DNA from: an uncultured Eubacteriales bacterium
GTDB taxonomy: Bacteria > Bacillota > Clostridia > Christensenellales > Aristaeellaceae
DNA length: 26,675 nucleotides
Assembly (NCBI GenBank): GCA_900542445.1
Contig: UQNN01000026.1
Coordinates: 1-26,675 of the forward strand
Reading direction: 5' to 3'
Under the pieces are notes generated by a model that did no database searches, was not told where the DNA came from, and saw only the letters and a list, made by a program, of their open reading frames with translations. This document shows, piece after piece, positions 5,492 through 13,832 of the stretch; positions within the stretch are counted from its first letter, which is position 1, and the number at the start of each line of letters is the position of its first letter. The position numbers and the translations under genes were made by a program.

Positions 5492-7659
5492 GCTTTTGCC
5501 TCCGTCTTTTGTTCCGCCTGCTTCTTTTCGCTGTGATGCTGCGCGCGGCTCAAATCCACGCTGGGGTATTCAATGCGCTCGTGGAAAACGCCTTGCAGCA
5601 CCGTTTCAAACGCCGAACAGATTTTGCCGATATCGCGGAAGGTCAGCGTGCATTCGTCCAGCTGACCGTCCTCCATCTTGCCGCGCACCAGTTTGCGAAT
5701 CAGCGCGGAAATCTTCTCCTGCGTCGGCTCGGACATGGAGCGCACGGCCGCCTCCACCGTGTCGCTGAGCATCAGAATCGCGGCTTCGGCGGTCTGCGGC
5801 TTGGGGCCGTCGTAACGGAAATCGCGGATATCCACATTTTCTTCGCCCAGCATTTTGACTGCCTTGGCGTAGAAATACATGACGGGCGTATCGCCGTGGT
5901 GCTGGCGGATCATGTCGATGATCGGTTCGGGCAGGCGGTGCTTGCGCGCCAGCTCCACGCCGTCGCGGGTATGCTCGGTCAGGATCGCGGTGGATACGCG
6001 CGGATCAGTTTTGTCATGCGGATTTTCGCCCATCTGATTTTCCTTGAAATACATCGGGCGGATGAGCTTGCCGATATCGTGGTAATACGCGCCGACGCGG
6101 GCCAGCAGCGCGTTCGCGCCGACGGCTTCCGCCGCCGCTTCCGCCAGATTGGCGACGACCATGGAATGATGATACGTGCCCGGCGTTTCGATCATCAGTC
6201 GGCGCAGAAGCGGCTGATTCGGGTTGGAAAGCTCGATGAGCTTGGACGGCGTAACCAGGTTAAACGCCGTCTCCAAAATCGGCTGCAAGCCGACGCAGAG
6301 TACGGCGGAGACCACCGCGCCGCCGACGGCATACGCCAAATCCATCCATACGCCGCTCATGTCGCTCGAAGTCAGCGCGCGGACGCAGACGAGGATGCCA
6401 AAGTTCACCAGACCGACGACCAGACCGCTGACCACGACCATCACGCGGGTCGTGTTTTTGCGCAGCATGCAGATGGCGGCCAGCCCGCCCAGCGAGCAGG
6501 TCAGCAGCACGCTGAGCGTCTGCGAAGTGACCAGCCCCGTCCCCTTTGCCGTCAGCAGCGTGATAATCAAGGTCAGCGCCATGTTGGCCACGTAAGCCGG
6601 GCGCGTGCCCAGCAGATTGACCACCAGCATCGCGCCCAGCGCGACGGGCATCGCGTTGACGTTGAGGTATTCGCCCATCAGCAGGCACAGCAGCACGGTC
6701 AGCACGCCCGCAATCAGCAGCACCAGCGCGCTCGATCCCATTTTCAGCATTGACCCCGCAAACAGATAAGCGTAGAGATACGTGCCGGCCAGAATCAGCG
6801 CCAGTGTGACCGCCGTGCCGATATAAAGCGGATAGTCAAAGCTGTTGCCTTCCAGCAGGCCGAGAGAATCGAGCACCGCAATCTGTTCGGCCGTCACCCG
6901 GTCGCCCTTGACGACGATGTTCTGATCCTGCTTATAGACCGTCGGTTCAACCGCGTCGCTGGCCTTCTGGCGGTTTTCCTCCGTCGCCGCCTGATCGATC
7001 AGCATGTTAGCCTTCAGGCAGGCGCGCAGCGTCGGAATCGCCACATTATACCACAGATCTGTCCGCGTATTGTAGGAAACGATCTGCTGAATGTTGTTGA
7101 TCGCGTCGTTGATCTGACCCTCGGTGATGGTGGAAACCAGCGTCGTGCGCGTCGCGGAAACGAGCGACTGATACAGGCTTTCAAAGTCACTCTCGGTCGT
7201 ATTCATCAGCGTGCGAAGCTGATAATTGCTCAGCGACAGCCGCGTAACCAGACCGGAAGCCTGCGTGTAATCCGAATCCGTAAACGAGCCGCCCTCTTCG
7301 CCCCATGAGGTGCGAATCTGTTCGCCCAGCTCGCGGACGGCGCGCAGCTCGGAAAACACCGCGTCCATATCGGAAAGCACGGTGTCGGAAACCGTGTCAT
7401 CCTTGTAATAGACCGGGGAAACCGCGTCCGCCGCAGCCTGTCTGCGCCGCTCAGTCGTGATTTCATCGACGATATCCTTGCTGGCGGTGATTGTCTTGGG
7501 CGCAACGTCGCCCACGCTCAAATCATACTGCTCCGGCGAAATGGCCAGCAGACAGATCGCCAGCAAAATGAGGTACGTCGCCGCCGCAAACAGACCCTGC
7601 TGCACGCGAAGGCTCAGGCTGTCAATCCATTTGCGGGCGCTCTTGCGCGTAACGTCCAT
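5488..7659 (-). CDS. pgpH: 7TM-HD family cyclic-di-AMP phosphodiesterase PgpH/YqfF (723 aa)
   Basis: Membrane-bound HD phosphohydrolase; the family hydrolyses c-di-AMP. An N-terminal membrane helix (about 20-42) is followed by a large extracellular sensor region (to about 285) with the EPTVYKQDQNIVVKGDRVT block. A group of seven hydrophobic segments (about 288-475) then leads to a cytoplasmic HD domain. That domain shows GTYHHSMVV (near 494-502), YYHDIGK with the metal-binding HD at 527-528, HTRDGVELA, and IRQHHGDT. The C-terminal tail is rich in Gln, Glu and Lys. ATG 7659 has AAAGGAGG 10 bases upstream and overlaps the end of phoH by 38 bases; a longer frame reading has no SD. The extracellular sensor's ligand is unknown. 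Confidence 0.95.
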   Translation of the reverse strand: MDVTRKSARKWIDSLSLRVQQGLFAAATYLILLAICLLAISPEQYDLSVGDVAPKTITASKDIVDEITTERRRQAAADAVSPVYYKDDTVSDTVLSDMDAVFSELRAVRELGEQIRTSWGEEGGSFTDSDYTQASGLVTRLSLSNYQLRTLMNTTESDFESLYQSLVSATRTTLVSTITEGQINDAINNIQQIVSYNTRTDLWYNVAIPTLRACLKANMLIDQAATEENRQKASDAVEPTVYKQDQNIVVKGDRVTAEQIAVLDSLGLLEGNSFDYPLYIGTAVTLALILAGTYLYAYLFAGSMLKMGSSALVLLIAGVLTVLLCLLMGEYLNVNAMPVALGAMLVVNLLGTRPAYVANMALTLIITLLTAKGTGLVTSQTLSVLLTCSLGGLAAICMLRKNTTRVMVVVSGLVVGLVNFGILVCVRALTSSDMSGVWMDLAYAVGGAVVSAVLCVGLQPILETAFNLVTPSKLIELSNPNQPLLRRLMIETPGTYHHSMVVANLAEAAAEAVGANALLARVGAYYHDIGKLIRPMYFKENQMGENPHDKTDPRVSTAILTEHTRDGVELARKHRLPEPIIDMIRQHHGDTPVMYFYAKAVKMLGEENVDIRDFRYDGPKPQTAEAAILMLSDTVEAAVRSMSEPTQEKISALIRKLVRGKMEDGQLDECTLTFRDIGKICSAFETVLQGVFHERIEYPSVDLSRAQHHSEKKQAEQKTEAKA

Positions 7660-8632
7660 CGCTCCATTCCTCCTTTGCGCGGGCGGCGTGCTCGTCGTAG
7701 GCGCGCACAATGGCCTGCACCAGCTCGTGGCGAACCACGTCATGGTGGGTCAGCCGCTGCACGCTGATGTCCTCCACGCCTTCAAGCACTTCAACTGCTT
7801 CGGTCAGGCCGCTTCGCTTGCCGCGCGGCAGGTCGATCTGCGAGGGATCGCCCGTCACGACAATGCGTGAGCGGAAGCCCATGCGCGTCAAAAACATCTT
7901 CATCTGCTCGGTGGTGGTGTTTTGCGCCTCGTCGAGAATGATAAACGCGTCGGAGAGCGTGCGGCCGCGCATATACGCCAGCGGCGCAACCTCAATTACG
8001 CCGCGCTCCTGCATGCGCTGGCAGGTCTCCGCGCCGAGCATGTCAAACATCGCGTCATACAGCGGGCGCAGATAGGGATCGACCTTCTGGTTGAGGTCGC
8101 CGGGCAGGAATCCGAGCTTTTCGCCCGCCTCCACCGCCGGACGGGTCAGCACAATGCGCTCAACCTCCTTGCTCTTGAGCGCGGAAACGGCCATCGCCAT
8201 CGCCAGATAGGTTTTGCCCGTACCCGCCGGACCAATGCCGAAAGTCAGCGTGTGGCGGCGAATCGCGCGCACATATTCCCGCTGGCCCAGCGTCTTGCAG
8301 CGGATGGGGCGGCCGCGGAAGGTCGTCGCCACGATTTCGCCGTACAGGTTATCCAGCTGATCCAGCTCGCCCCTTTCCAGCAGGCTGACGGCGTACTGCA
8401 CCACCGCCGTATCCACGCGTTCGCCCTTTTCGGCCAGCGCGCAGAGCTTTTTCAAAATCTCGCGGGCGCCGTCCACGCGCTGTTCGTCTCCGCCCTCCAC
8501 CACGATGTCGCCGCCGCGCAGGGCCACGTGCACATCCATCAGTTTTTCCAGCAGACGGACGTTTTCGTCCCCCGTGCCGAACAGGTTTTGCAAAGCCCCG
8601 GATGCCGAGGCCAATTTCTGATCCTCTGCCAA
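7622..8632 (-). CDS. phoH: PhoH-like ATPase (336 aa, TTG start)
   Basis: PhoH/YbeZ-type P-loop ATPase, whose gene is usually next to ybeY; a role in RNA metabolism is proposed for the family. Seen: a short N-terminal domain, Walker A in GIGPAGTGKTYLAMA, RPAVEAGEKLGFLPGDL, Walker B IILDEAQNTT, and VTGDPSQIDLP. The start is a TTG at 8632 (MAEDQKLAS...) with GGGAGGA about 8 bases upstream. It gives a typical length and avoids the 74-base overlap with yqfD that the longer frame would need. It lies 28 bases after yqfD. Confidence 0.94.
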   Translation of the reverse strand: MAEDQKLASASGALQNLFGTGDENVRLLEKLMDVHVALRGGDIVVEGGDEQRVDGAREILKKLCALAEKGERVDTAVVQYAVSLLERGELDQLDNLYGEIVATTFRGRPIRCKTLGQREYVRAIRRHTLTFGIGPAGTGKTYLAMAMAVSALKSKEVERIVLTRPAVEAGEKLGFLPGDLNQKVDPYLRPLYDAMFDMLGAETCQRMQERGVIEVAPLAYMRGRTLSDAFIILDEAQNTTTEQMKMFLTRMGFRSRIVVTGDPSQIDLPRGKRSGLTEAVEVLEGVEDISVQRLTHHDVVRHELVQAIVRAYDEHAARAKEEWSDGRYAQERPQMD

Positions 8633-8660
8633 AGAAGCAGTCCTCCCACGCCCCGAAGGG

Positions 8661-9797
8661 CTAATCTGCGCCGTGCCGCGCGCCGATGGGCGCTTCAAAA
8701 ACAAGCACCACGGTCGCATACACGAACTCATCATCTATCATACTATAATCTACCCATTTGTCAAGGATTTCGACCCCCGGCGGGCAGTTTAATTTGGCAT
8801 TTTTTTCTGCCGCGCCCTGCGCCTGGCTGCGCGCGTCGCTGACGCTTCGGCTTCTCGGCGTCAAAACCGTGCGCGCCAGCGTCTCCACGCGCCGCCAGAC
8901 GGGCAGATACAGCCCGACAATCGGCTGAAGCTCCACGCTGACATCCTGCCGGTCAAAATCCTCCGCATCCTGCACGACGCGCCGGCTCTTCGGGCTTTCG
9001 AGAATGACGCGCCGGCGAACCTCGCCCGTCTCCACCGTGCCGGTCACATTCAGCCGTACGCGCGCCTCTCCCCTGGCGAAGCATCGGGCGATGATCTCTC
9101 CCTGCGCCCGGCATGCGCGCAGATTGCCGCCGCCCGTCCGCTCCTGCCCGGCAATCAGCGTCTGTCCTTCGCGCACAGCCTGACCGGCCTTCACCTGCGG
9201 CGTGCCGCTTTCCGCGCTGATCCGGATGATAATGCCTTCCCGCGCCGCGACGATATCCCTGCCCGTCCCGTCCACGCCCGCGCGTTCGCCTTCACGCGCC
9301 TGCTGGCAGGCGACAACCAGCGTGCTTCCTTCATACCGTGCCGCGGCATGGGACAGTCCCGGCACAGCCAGCGCCAGTTCAGCGGCCAGGCGATCCGTCG
9401 AGACACGCTTTTTCAGCCGCCCGACGCGCGCGTTCTCCCGCGCCAGACAGCGGCGCACCTCCGCAATATTTTCCCCCGCGCCCGTGATTTCCACCCGCCA
9501 GATCATTTCGGAAGAGACAAAGACCCAAAAGACGCTAAGCAGCATCGCCGCGCCGAGCGTCCATCGTCTTTTCATCGTTCGGATGAGCCGAAGCGGCCAG
9601 TCCGCGCGAATCTCCGTCATCTGCCAGCCATACCGCCCGCAGAGCGCGGCCAGCTTTCCTTTCTGCGCGGCCGAAACGGTGACGCGCATGGTGCGCTCGT
9701 CTGCGCGGCGGACATTTTGCAGCCGCACGCCGTTCTCCCCCGCCGTGCGGAGCAGCCGTTCCAAATTCAGGCCGGAAAGCTCCAAAGTCAGGTTCAT
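8661..9797 (-). CDS. yqfD: Sporulation protein YqfD (378 aa)
   Basis: YqfD family, a mother-cell sporulation protein. It shows the N-terminal soluble block (MNLTLELSGLNLERLLRTA), a single membrane helix around residues 80-98 (GAAMLLSVFWVFVSSEMIW) directly followed by a POTRA-like VEITGAGENIAEVRRCL, and the long C-terminal region. Position between yqfC and phoH supports the name. Its ATG overlaps the yqfC end by 4 bases, and a G-rich SD (GGGGGAGGG) lies 8 bases upstream. Compared with the phoH-ybeY part, the sequence is Arg/Ala rich and quite diverged. Confidence 0.92.
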   Translation of the reverse strand: MNLTLELSGLNLERLLRTAGENGVRLQNVRRADERTMRVTVSAAQKGKLAALCGRYGWQMTEIRADWPLRLIRTMKRRWTLGAAMLLSVFWVFVSSEMIWRVEITGAGENIAEVRRCLARENARVGRLKKRVSTDRLAAELALAVPGLSHAAARYEGSTLVVACQQAREGERAGVDGTGRDIVAAREGIIIRISAESGTPQVKAGQAVREGQTLIAGQERTGGGNLRACRAQGEIIARCFARGEARVRLNVTGTVETGEVRRRVILESPKSRRVVQDAEDFDRQDVSVELQPIVGLYLPVWRRVETLARTVLTPRSRSVSDARSQAQGAAEKNAKLNCPPGVEILDKWVDYSMIDDEFVYATVVLVFEAPIGARHGAD

Positions 9798-10069
9798 GGC
9801 GTTCGCCCTCCCCCGGCGTAAGTTGCCGTCAGCACATGACCTTCAATCAGTGCGGCATCGACGGACAGCTCCCGCAGGCGCAGCCCTTCGCCCAGCACGC
9901 TCAGCACGCCGCGGCCCGTCCTCAGGCGCACGCGGCTTTCCGTCAACTCGATCACGCCGTGCTGGCCTTCCACGAGCGCCGCGCTCTGGCCGACGAGCGT
10001 CACGCGCGCGCAGTCGCCCGTCGAATCCTCCGGCAGACCGAGCGACAGCGCAAAGCGCTTTTCCCGCAT
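9794..10069 (-). CDS. yqfC: Sporulation protein YqfC (91 aa)
   Basis: Small YabP/YqfC-family protein: a predicted beta-rich fold with RVTLVGQSAALVEGQHGVIELTE and a final RELSVDAALIEGHV. In the family it is a mother-cell sporulation protein of unclear biochemical role. ATG 10069 has GGAGG 7 bases upstream. It is the first gene of the operon and overlaps yqfD by 4 bases. Identification rests on short-sequence resemblance plus exact synteny. Confidence 0.9.
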   Translation of the reverse strand: MREKRFALSLGLPEDSTGDCARVTLVGQSAALVEGQHGVIELTESRVRLRTGRGVLSVLGEGLRLRELSVDAALIEGHVLTATYAGGGRTP

Positions 10070-10090
10070 GCCATCCCCTCCCGTTGGGGA

Positions 10091-10119
10091 AAACTATGTT
10101 GTTTGGGGCGAAGAAATAC
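10091..10119 (-). promoter_or_regulatory. Possible sigma-E-like promoter of the yqfC operon
   Basis: On the minus strand GTATTT (10114-10119), 15 bases, then CATAGTTT (10091-10098) resembles the sigma-E pattern (xATAxx, 14-15, CATAxxxT). YqfC/YqfD are mother-cell proteins, which fits. No convincing sigma-A site lies in this short gap, so the housekeeping genes downstream must have another promoter or use this one. Weak. Confidence 0.3.
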
Positions 10120-10121
10120 GC

Positions 10122-10156
10122 AAAAAAGGCTATCCTCCGTCGTCAGAGAATAGCCT
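10122..10156 (-). terminator. Terminator after the pseudo-receiver gene
   Basis: AGGCTAT (10127-10133) pairs with ATAGCCT (10150-10156) and is followed on the minus strand by six or seven Ts. It lies 13 bases past the stop of the gene at 10169-10972 and insulates the yqfC operon. Confidence 0.8.
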
Positions 10157-10168
10157 CATTCTGTTTGC

Positions 10169-10972
10169 TCAGTGCGCGATTCTCGCCGCGTTTTCGCGGC
10201 TGAGCGCATACAGGTCGTCATACGGCACAACGCGCTTGATGCTCAAATCCAGCTCAAAATACTGTTCAAGGCTGGTCTGGCAGCGCGCCAGGTGCGCCAG
10301 CATCATGTCATAAACATCCTCTTTGCTCATCTCTTCGCGCGGGAGCGCAATCAGGCGCATATGGTGCGGGTTAATGATGAGCAGCACAAACGCCATCTTC
10401 GGGTCCCCGTTTTCAAAGATGTTTTTGAGCGCGTTTTCCAGCCGTTCACGGCCATAGCGCCACACCTCGGCGAGGAAATAGTCGCCCTGCGGCAGACGGA
10501 AAGACGACGTGGCGACCGGACGGCGGGCATCGAGCGTCTCAATCTTGAGCGACTGCATGCGCTCGTCGATCTTCGCGCGGTCAAATGCCGCGCCGCGCAG
10601 CAGATCGCAGAAAAACTCGCCCTGCAAGGCCTTCGTATAGTCGTCCACCTGCTTATTCTGGCGGCTTGCGTCGCGCGTGGACAAGGCGCGGCGCGCGGCG
10701 CTGATCTCCTTACGCAGACGCTCTTCGTCGCGCGCGGTCTCCATGCCGAGCATGTCCGGGCGGCGGGAAAGATACGAAAAAAACTTCTTGCCCTCGCTCA
10801 CGCTGAGCAGGGAAGAAATTGCGTCATAGCGATTGTGGCCAAGCAGATCGATGCCCTGCTGCGCGTTTTCCGCGATAGCGGGCTGCTCAAAGCCCAGGGT
10901 GTTCCACTCGGCATAGTGCCGATACAGCGAACGGATTTCCTCTTTATCGGAAACCAGCAGCAATTTGTACAT
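10169..10972 (-). CDS. Orphan degenerate response-regulator-like protein without output domain (267 aa)
   Basis: Residues 1-75 look like a CheY-type receiver (YKLLLVSDKEEIRSLYRHYAEWNTLGF, AENAQQGIDLL, RYDAISSLL), as in YesN/AraC-type response regulators. The acidic pair is Ser8-Asp9 and the phosphoacceptor position after RYDAI holds SSLL, with no Asp. Residues about 105-265 resemble the linker region of those regulators (QGEFFCDLLRG, then LENALKNIFEN). The protein ends where the AraC HTH would begin. No histidine kinase is nearby. ATG 10972 has GGAGG 4 bases upstream; the longer frame start lacks an SD. It has its own promoter and terminator, so it is a single-gene unit. A phosphorylation-independent ligand- or protein-binding role is inferred; the function is unknown. 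Confidence 0.7.
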   Translation of the reverse strand: MYKLLLVSDKEEIRSLYRHYAEWNTLGFEQPAIAENAQQGIDLLGHNRYDAISSLLSVSEGKKFFSYLSRRPDMLGMETARDEERLRKEISAARRALSTRDASRQNKQVDDYTKALQGEFFCDLLRGAAFDRAKIDERMQSLKIETLDARRPVATSSFRLPQGDYFLAEVWRYGRERLENALKNIFENGDPKMAFVLLIINPHHMRLIALPREEMSKEDVYDMMLAHLARCQTSLEQYFELDLSIKRVVPYDDLYALSRENAARIAH

Positions 10973-11029
10973 GACGCCTCCAAGGCAAAGCCAAAAAATC
11001 GTTCTCAAACCGTGGACAATGTTTGTATT

Positions 11030-11058
11030 ATTATAGATTAAAAAGAGAAATGTTACAA
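11030..11058 (-). promoter_or_regulatory. Sigma-A promoter of the pseudo-receiver gene
   Basis: Minus strand: TTGTAA (11053-11058), 17-base spacer, TATAAT (11030-11035), about 57 bases before the ATG at 10972. Confidence 0.75.
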
Positions 11059-11076
11059 GGCCGCCGTATTCTTTTT

Positions 11077-11127
11077 CAAAAAAATAGAAGAATCACCCAA
11101 GAACAGTGTCCTTTCTTGGGTGATTCT
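11077..11127 (-). terminator. Strong rho-independent terminator after purB
   Basis: A perfect 15-base stem (AGAATCACCCAAGAA at 11089-11103 with its complement at 11113-11127) has a 9-base loop and is followed on the minus strand by TCTATTTTTTT. It is 24 bases past the purB stop. Confidence 0.9.
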
Positions 11128-11150
11128 GTTGATGTTTATCGAACGAATCG

Positions 11151-12449
11151 TTACTTTTCGAGGCCGAGGCGCTTGAAAACCTCATCCACATGCTTGTAAT
11201 GGTAGGCAAGCTCAAAGCACTCGTCCAGCTCCGCCGGGGTGAGATGGCTCGTGACCGTCTCATCCTGCTCCAGCATATCGCGGAAGGGCTTCTGCTCCTG
11301 CCACGCGCGCATGGCGCAGCGCTGCACGCAGTCGTAAGCCGTCTCGCGCAGCATGCCCTTGTCAATCAGGGTCAGCAGCACATGCTGGGAGTTCGGCAGG
11401 CCGTAAGACATGCTCATCGAGCGAAGCATGTTCTCCGGATAGACGAACAGGTCGCCCAGAATGCGGGTCATCAGGCTGAGCATATAATCCAGCAGCTCGG
11501 TCGCGTCCGGCAGAATGATGCGCTCGACGGAAGAATGGCTGATGTCGCGCTCATGCCAGAGTGCCACGTCCTCCATCGCCGCCATCGCATAGCCGCGCAG
11601 CACGCGGGAGAGGCCGCAGATTTTTTCGCAGTTGATCGGGTTGCGCTTGTGCGGCATCGCAGAAGAACCCTTCTGGCCCGCGCGGAACGGCTCTTCCACC
11701 TCGCGCAATTCGGTCTTTTGCAGGCCGCGCACCTCGGTGGCGAACTTTTCAAGGCTGCATCCGGTGATGGCGATAACGCTCATCAACTCGGCATAGCGGT
11801 CACGCTGGAGCACCTGCGTGCTGATCGGCGACGGTTCAAGCCCCATCTGCTTGCAGACATACTGCTCCACAAACGGATCGACGTTGGCATACGTGCCCAC
11901 CGCGCCGGAGATCTTGCCCACGCGGGTAATCTTGTGCGCATGCTCCATGCGTTCGAGATTGCGCTGCATTTCGGCATACCACAGCGCAAACTTGAGCCCC
12001 AGCGTCGTCGGCTCGGCATGCACGCCATGCGTGCGGCCCATGCACGGGGTCATCTTGTATTTGACCGCCTGCGCGGCCAGCACATCGATAAACTTGTGCA
12101 TATCCGCTTCGATGATATCCAGCGCCTGAGAGACAATGCTGGAAAGCGCGGTATCCACCACGTCGGTGCTGGTGAGGCCAAAGTGCAGATATTTGGATTC
12201 GTCGCCCAGGCTCTCCGCCACGCAGCGGGTGAACGCCACCACGTCGTGACGGGTGGACTGCTCGATTTCCTCCACGCGTTCCACCGTGAATTTCGCGTTT
12301 TTGCGCATCGCAGCGGCGGCTTCGGCGGGCACCTTGCCCAGCTTCACCCACGCGTCGGTGGCGTTCAGCTCGACTTCGAGCCACGTTTCAAACTTTTTCT
12401 GCTTGGTCCACAGCGCCGCCATTTCCGGGCGGGTATAGCGGTCGATCAT
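11151..12449 (-). CDS. purB: Adenylosuccinate lyase (432 aa)
   Basis: Fumarase/aspartase-superfamily lyase that releases fumarate from SAICAR and from adenylosuccinate in purine synthesis. Seen: RYTRPEMAALW at the N terminus, STRHDVVAF (about 65-73), FGLTSTDVVDTA, CMGRTHGVHAEPTTLGLK with the catalytic His, and the signature loop GSSAMPHKRNP. The length fits the small bacterial PurB group. The ATG overlaps the purC stop by 4 bases, with GGAGG 9 bases upstream. Second gene of a purC-purB operon, so two consecutive purine steps are coupled. Confidence 0.97.
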   Translation of the reverse strand: MIDRYTRPEMAALWTKQKKFETWLEVELNATDAWVKLGKVPAEAAAAMRKNAKFTVERVEEIEQSTRHDVVAFTRCVAESLGDESKYLHFGLTSTDVVDTALSSIVSQALDIIEADMHKFIDVLAAQAVKYKMTPCMGRTHGVHAEPTTLGLKFALWYAEMQRNLERMEHAHKITRVGKISGAVGTYANVDPFVEQYVCKQMGLEPSPISTQVLQRDRYAELMSVIAITGCSLEKFATEVRGLQKTELREVEEPFRAGQKGSSAMPHKRNPINCEKICGLSRVLRGYAMAAMEDVALWHERDISHSSVERIILPDATELLDYMLSLMTRILGDLFVYPENMLRSMSMSYGLPNSQHVLLTLIDKGMLRETAYDCVQRCAMRAWQEQKPFRDMLEQDETVTSHLTPAELDECFELAYHYKHVDEVFKRLGLEK

Positions 12450-13165
12450 GCTTCGTGTCCTCCCATCAGGCGGTGCAGGATTTCCTGATACGCGTCCTCC
12501 ACATGGCCCAGATCGCGGCGGAAGCGATCCTTATCCAGCTTTTCGCCGGTCTTGCTGTCCCAGAAACGGCAGGTATCCGGCGAGATTTCGTCCGCCAGCA
12601 CGATTTCGCCGTTGAAACGGCCAAACTCCAGCTTGAAGTCGATCAGCTCAATGCCCAGATCTTTGAGATAGGCGGTCAGCAGATCGTTGATCTTGAGCGC
12701 CATCGTGGAAATCTGTTCCATCTCTTCCTTCGTCGCCAGTTCCATCGCGGCGATGTGGTAATCGTTGACCATCGGATCGCCAAGCTCGTCGTCCTTGTAG
12801 CAGTATTCCAGCACGGTGGTCTTGAGCTTCGTGCCTTCCGGCAGGCCCAGACGCTTGGAAAGGCTGCCTGCGGCGATATTGCGCACAATCACTTCCAGCG
12901 GTACGATGGACACGCGGCGCACAAGGCTGTCGCGCTCATTCAGCTGCTCGACCAGGTGGGTCTTGATGCCGTGAGCCTCCAGCATCTTGAACAGATGGTT
13001 GCTGACGAGGTTATTCACCACGCCCTTGCCCACGATCGTGCCCTTTTTGAGGCCGTTGAACGCGGTCGCGTCGTCTTTATAGTGGATCACCGCGAGAGTG
13101 GGATCGTCGGTTGCAAAGACCTGCTTCGCCTTGCCTTCGTACATCATTTCAAGCTGCTTAGCCAT
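12446..13165 (-). CDS. purC: SAICAR synthetase (239 aa)
   Basis: Phosphoribosylaminoimidazole-succinocarboxamide synthase. Seen: MYEGKAKQVFATDDP (N-terminal ATP-grasp-like loop), KDDATAFNG, GIKTHLVEQL, VPLEVIVRNIAAGSL (family signature), IDFKLEFGRF and DEISPDTCRFWD. The length is typical. ATG 13165 has AGGGGA about 9 bases upstream; the frame is open further upstream but across the promoter. First gene of the purC-purB operon. Its leader is only about 50 bases, with no room for a purine riboswitch. Confidence 0.97.
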   Translation of the reverse strand: MAKQLEMMYEGKAKQVFATDDPTLAVIHYKDDATAFNGLKKGTIVGKGVVNNLVSNHLFKMLEAHGIKTHLVEQLNERDSLVRRVSIVPLEVIVRNIAAGSLSKRLGLPEGTKLKTTVLEYCYKDDELGDPMVNDYHIAAMELATKEEMEQISTMALKINDLLTAYLKDLGIELIDFKLEFGRFNGEIVLADEISPDTCRFWDSKTGEKLDKDRFRRDLGHVEDAYQEILHRLMGGHEA

Positions 13166-13223
13166 GGTTGAAGTTCCCCTTTCTTTCGTCACAAGGACAA
13201 CGCCTAAACATGTTGCGCCCCGT

Positions 13224-13252
13224 ATTGTAGCAAAAAAGCGCGTGGAAAGCAA
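13224..13252 (-). promoter_or_regulatory. Sigma-A promoter of purC-purB
   Basis: Minus strand: TTGCTT (13247-13252), 17-base spacer, TACAAT (13224-13229), about 59 bases before the purC ATG. Confidence 0.7.
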
Positions 13253-13298
13253 CTGATTTCCGATAGAAAATCGACTTCTTTTGAAAAACGTTCGGTTT

Positions 13299-13796
13299 TT
13301 AGCGTAAATCCAAATCCATGTCGAACCACTGTGCGCCGCCGTGCTCACTGCGCGCCTGGCCGATCAGACGAAAACCGAAATGCTCGTACATGCCGATGAG
13401 CCGCTTTTTGCAGGTCAGCGTCACCTTCTCCCTCCCGGCCTGCTTCGCCGCCTCGACAAACGCGTCCATCAGCGCGCCTGCAACGCCTCTGTGCCGCCAC
13501 TGGGGCAGCACGTCCAGCCCGAAGACCGTCTGCACCCGCCCATTCGGTTTGTGCAGCGACGCATCCTCAAACATCTCGTCTGCGATGCTCGCTTCGTCCG
13601 TCGCCATGCCGTCAATCATGCCGATAATCTCCCCGTCCGGCGTTTTTGCGACAAAAAACCAGTCGCCGAACGCATCCAGCCGCGCTTCAAAGCCTGCCAG
13701 CGTCGCCGCCTCTTCCGGAGGAAAGCAGACGGCCTCCAACGCGGCCAGCGCCTCTGCATCCGATTTCCGAGCGCGTGTGATTTCAAATTTCCGCAT
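13299..13796 (-). CDS. GNAT-family N-acetyltransferase (165 aa)
   Basis: Starts MRKFEITRARKSDAEALAAL, the usual beginning of the GNAT fold. The acetyl-CoA loop is seen as LDVLPQWRHRGVAGALMDAF (Q/RxxGxA-type motif A), followed by motif B KRLIGMYEHFGF. The substrate cannot be told. I chose ATG 13796 because AAGGAAG lies 8 bases upstream; the in-frame ATG at 13829 has no SD. It follows the SH3 gene by 36 bases and is probably co-transcribed with it. No clear terminator is visible before the purC promoter. Confidence 0.88.
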   Translation of the reverse strand: MRKFEITRARKSDAEALAALEAVCFPPEEAATLAGFEARLDAFGDWFFVAKTPDGEIIGMIDGMATDEASIADEMFEDASLHKPNGRVQTVFGLDVLPQWRHRGVAGALMDAFVEAAKQAGREKVTLTCKKRLIGMYEHFGFRLIGQARSEHGGAQWFDMDLDLR

Positions 13797-13832
13797 TGCC
13801 GTTTCTTCCTTTGTCCGTGTTTTATTCATTTT

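Noticed and set aside
5419..6753. 444-codon plus-strand frame antisense to pgpH
   Set aside because: Shadow of the membrane protein gene, His/Gln/Arg-rich translation, no start signals.
8633..8734. Longer PhoH start (34 extra codons)
   Set aside because: It would overlap yqfD by 74 bases; the TTG at 8632 has a strong SD and gives the usual N-terminus.
13166..13223. Possible purine riboswitch in the purC leader
   Set aside because: The leader is only about 50 bases and lacks the three-way-junction elements.
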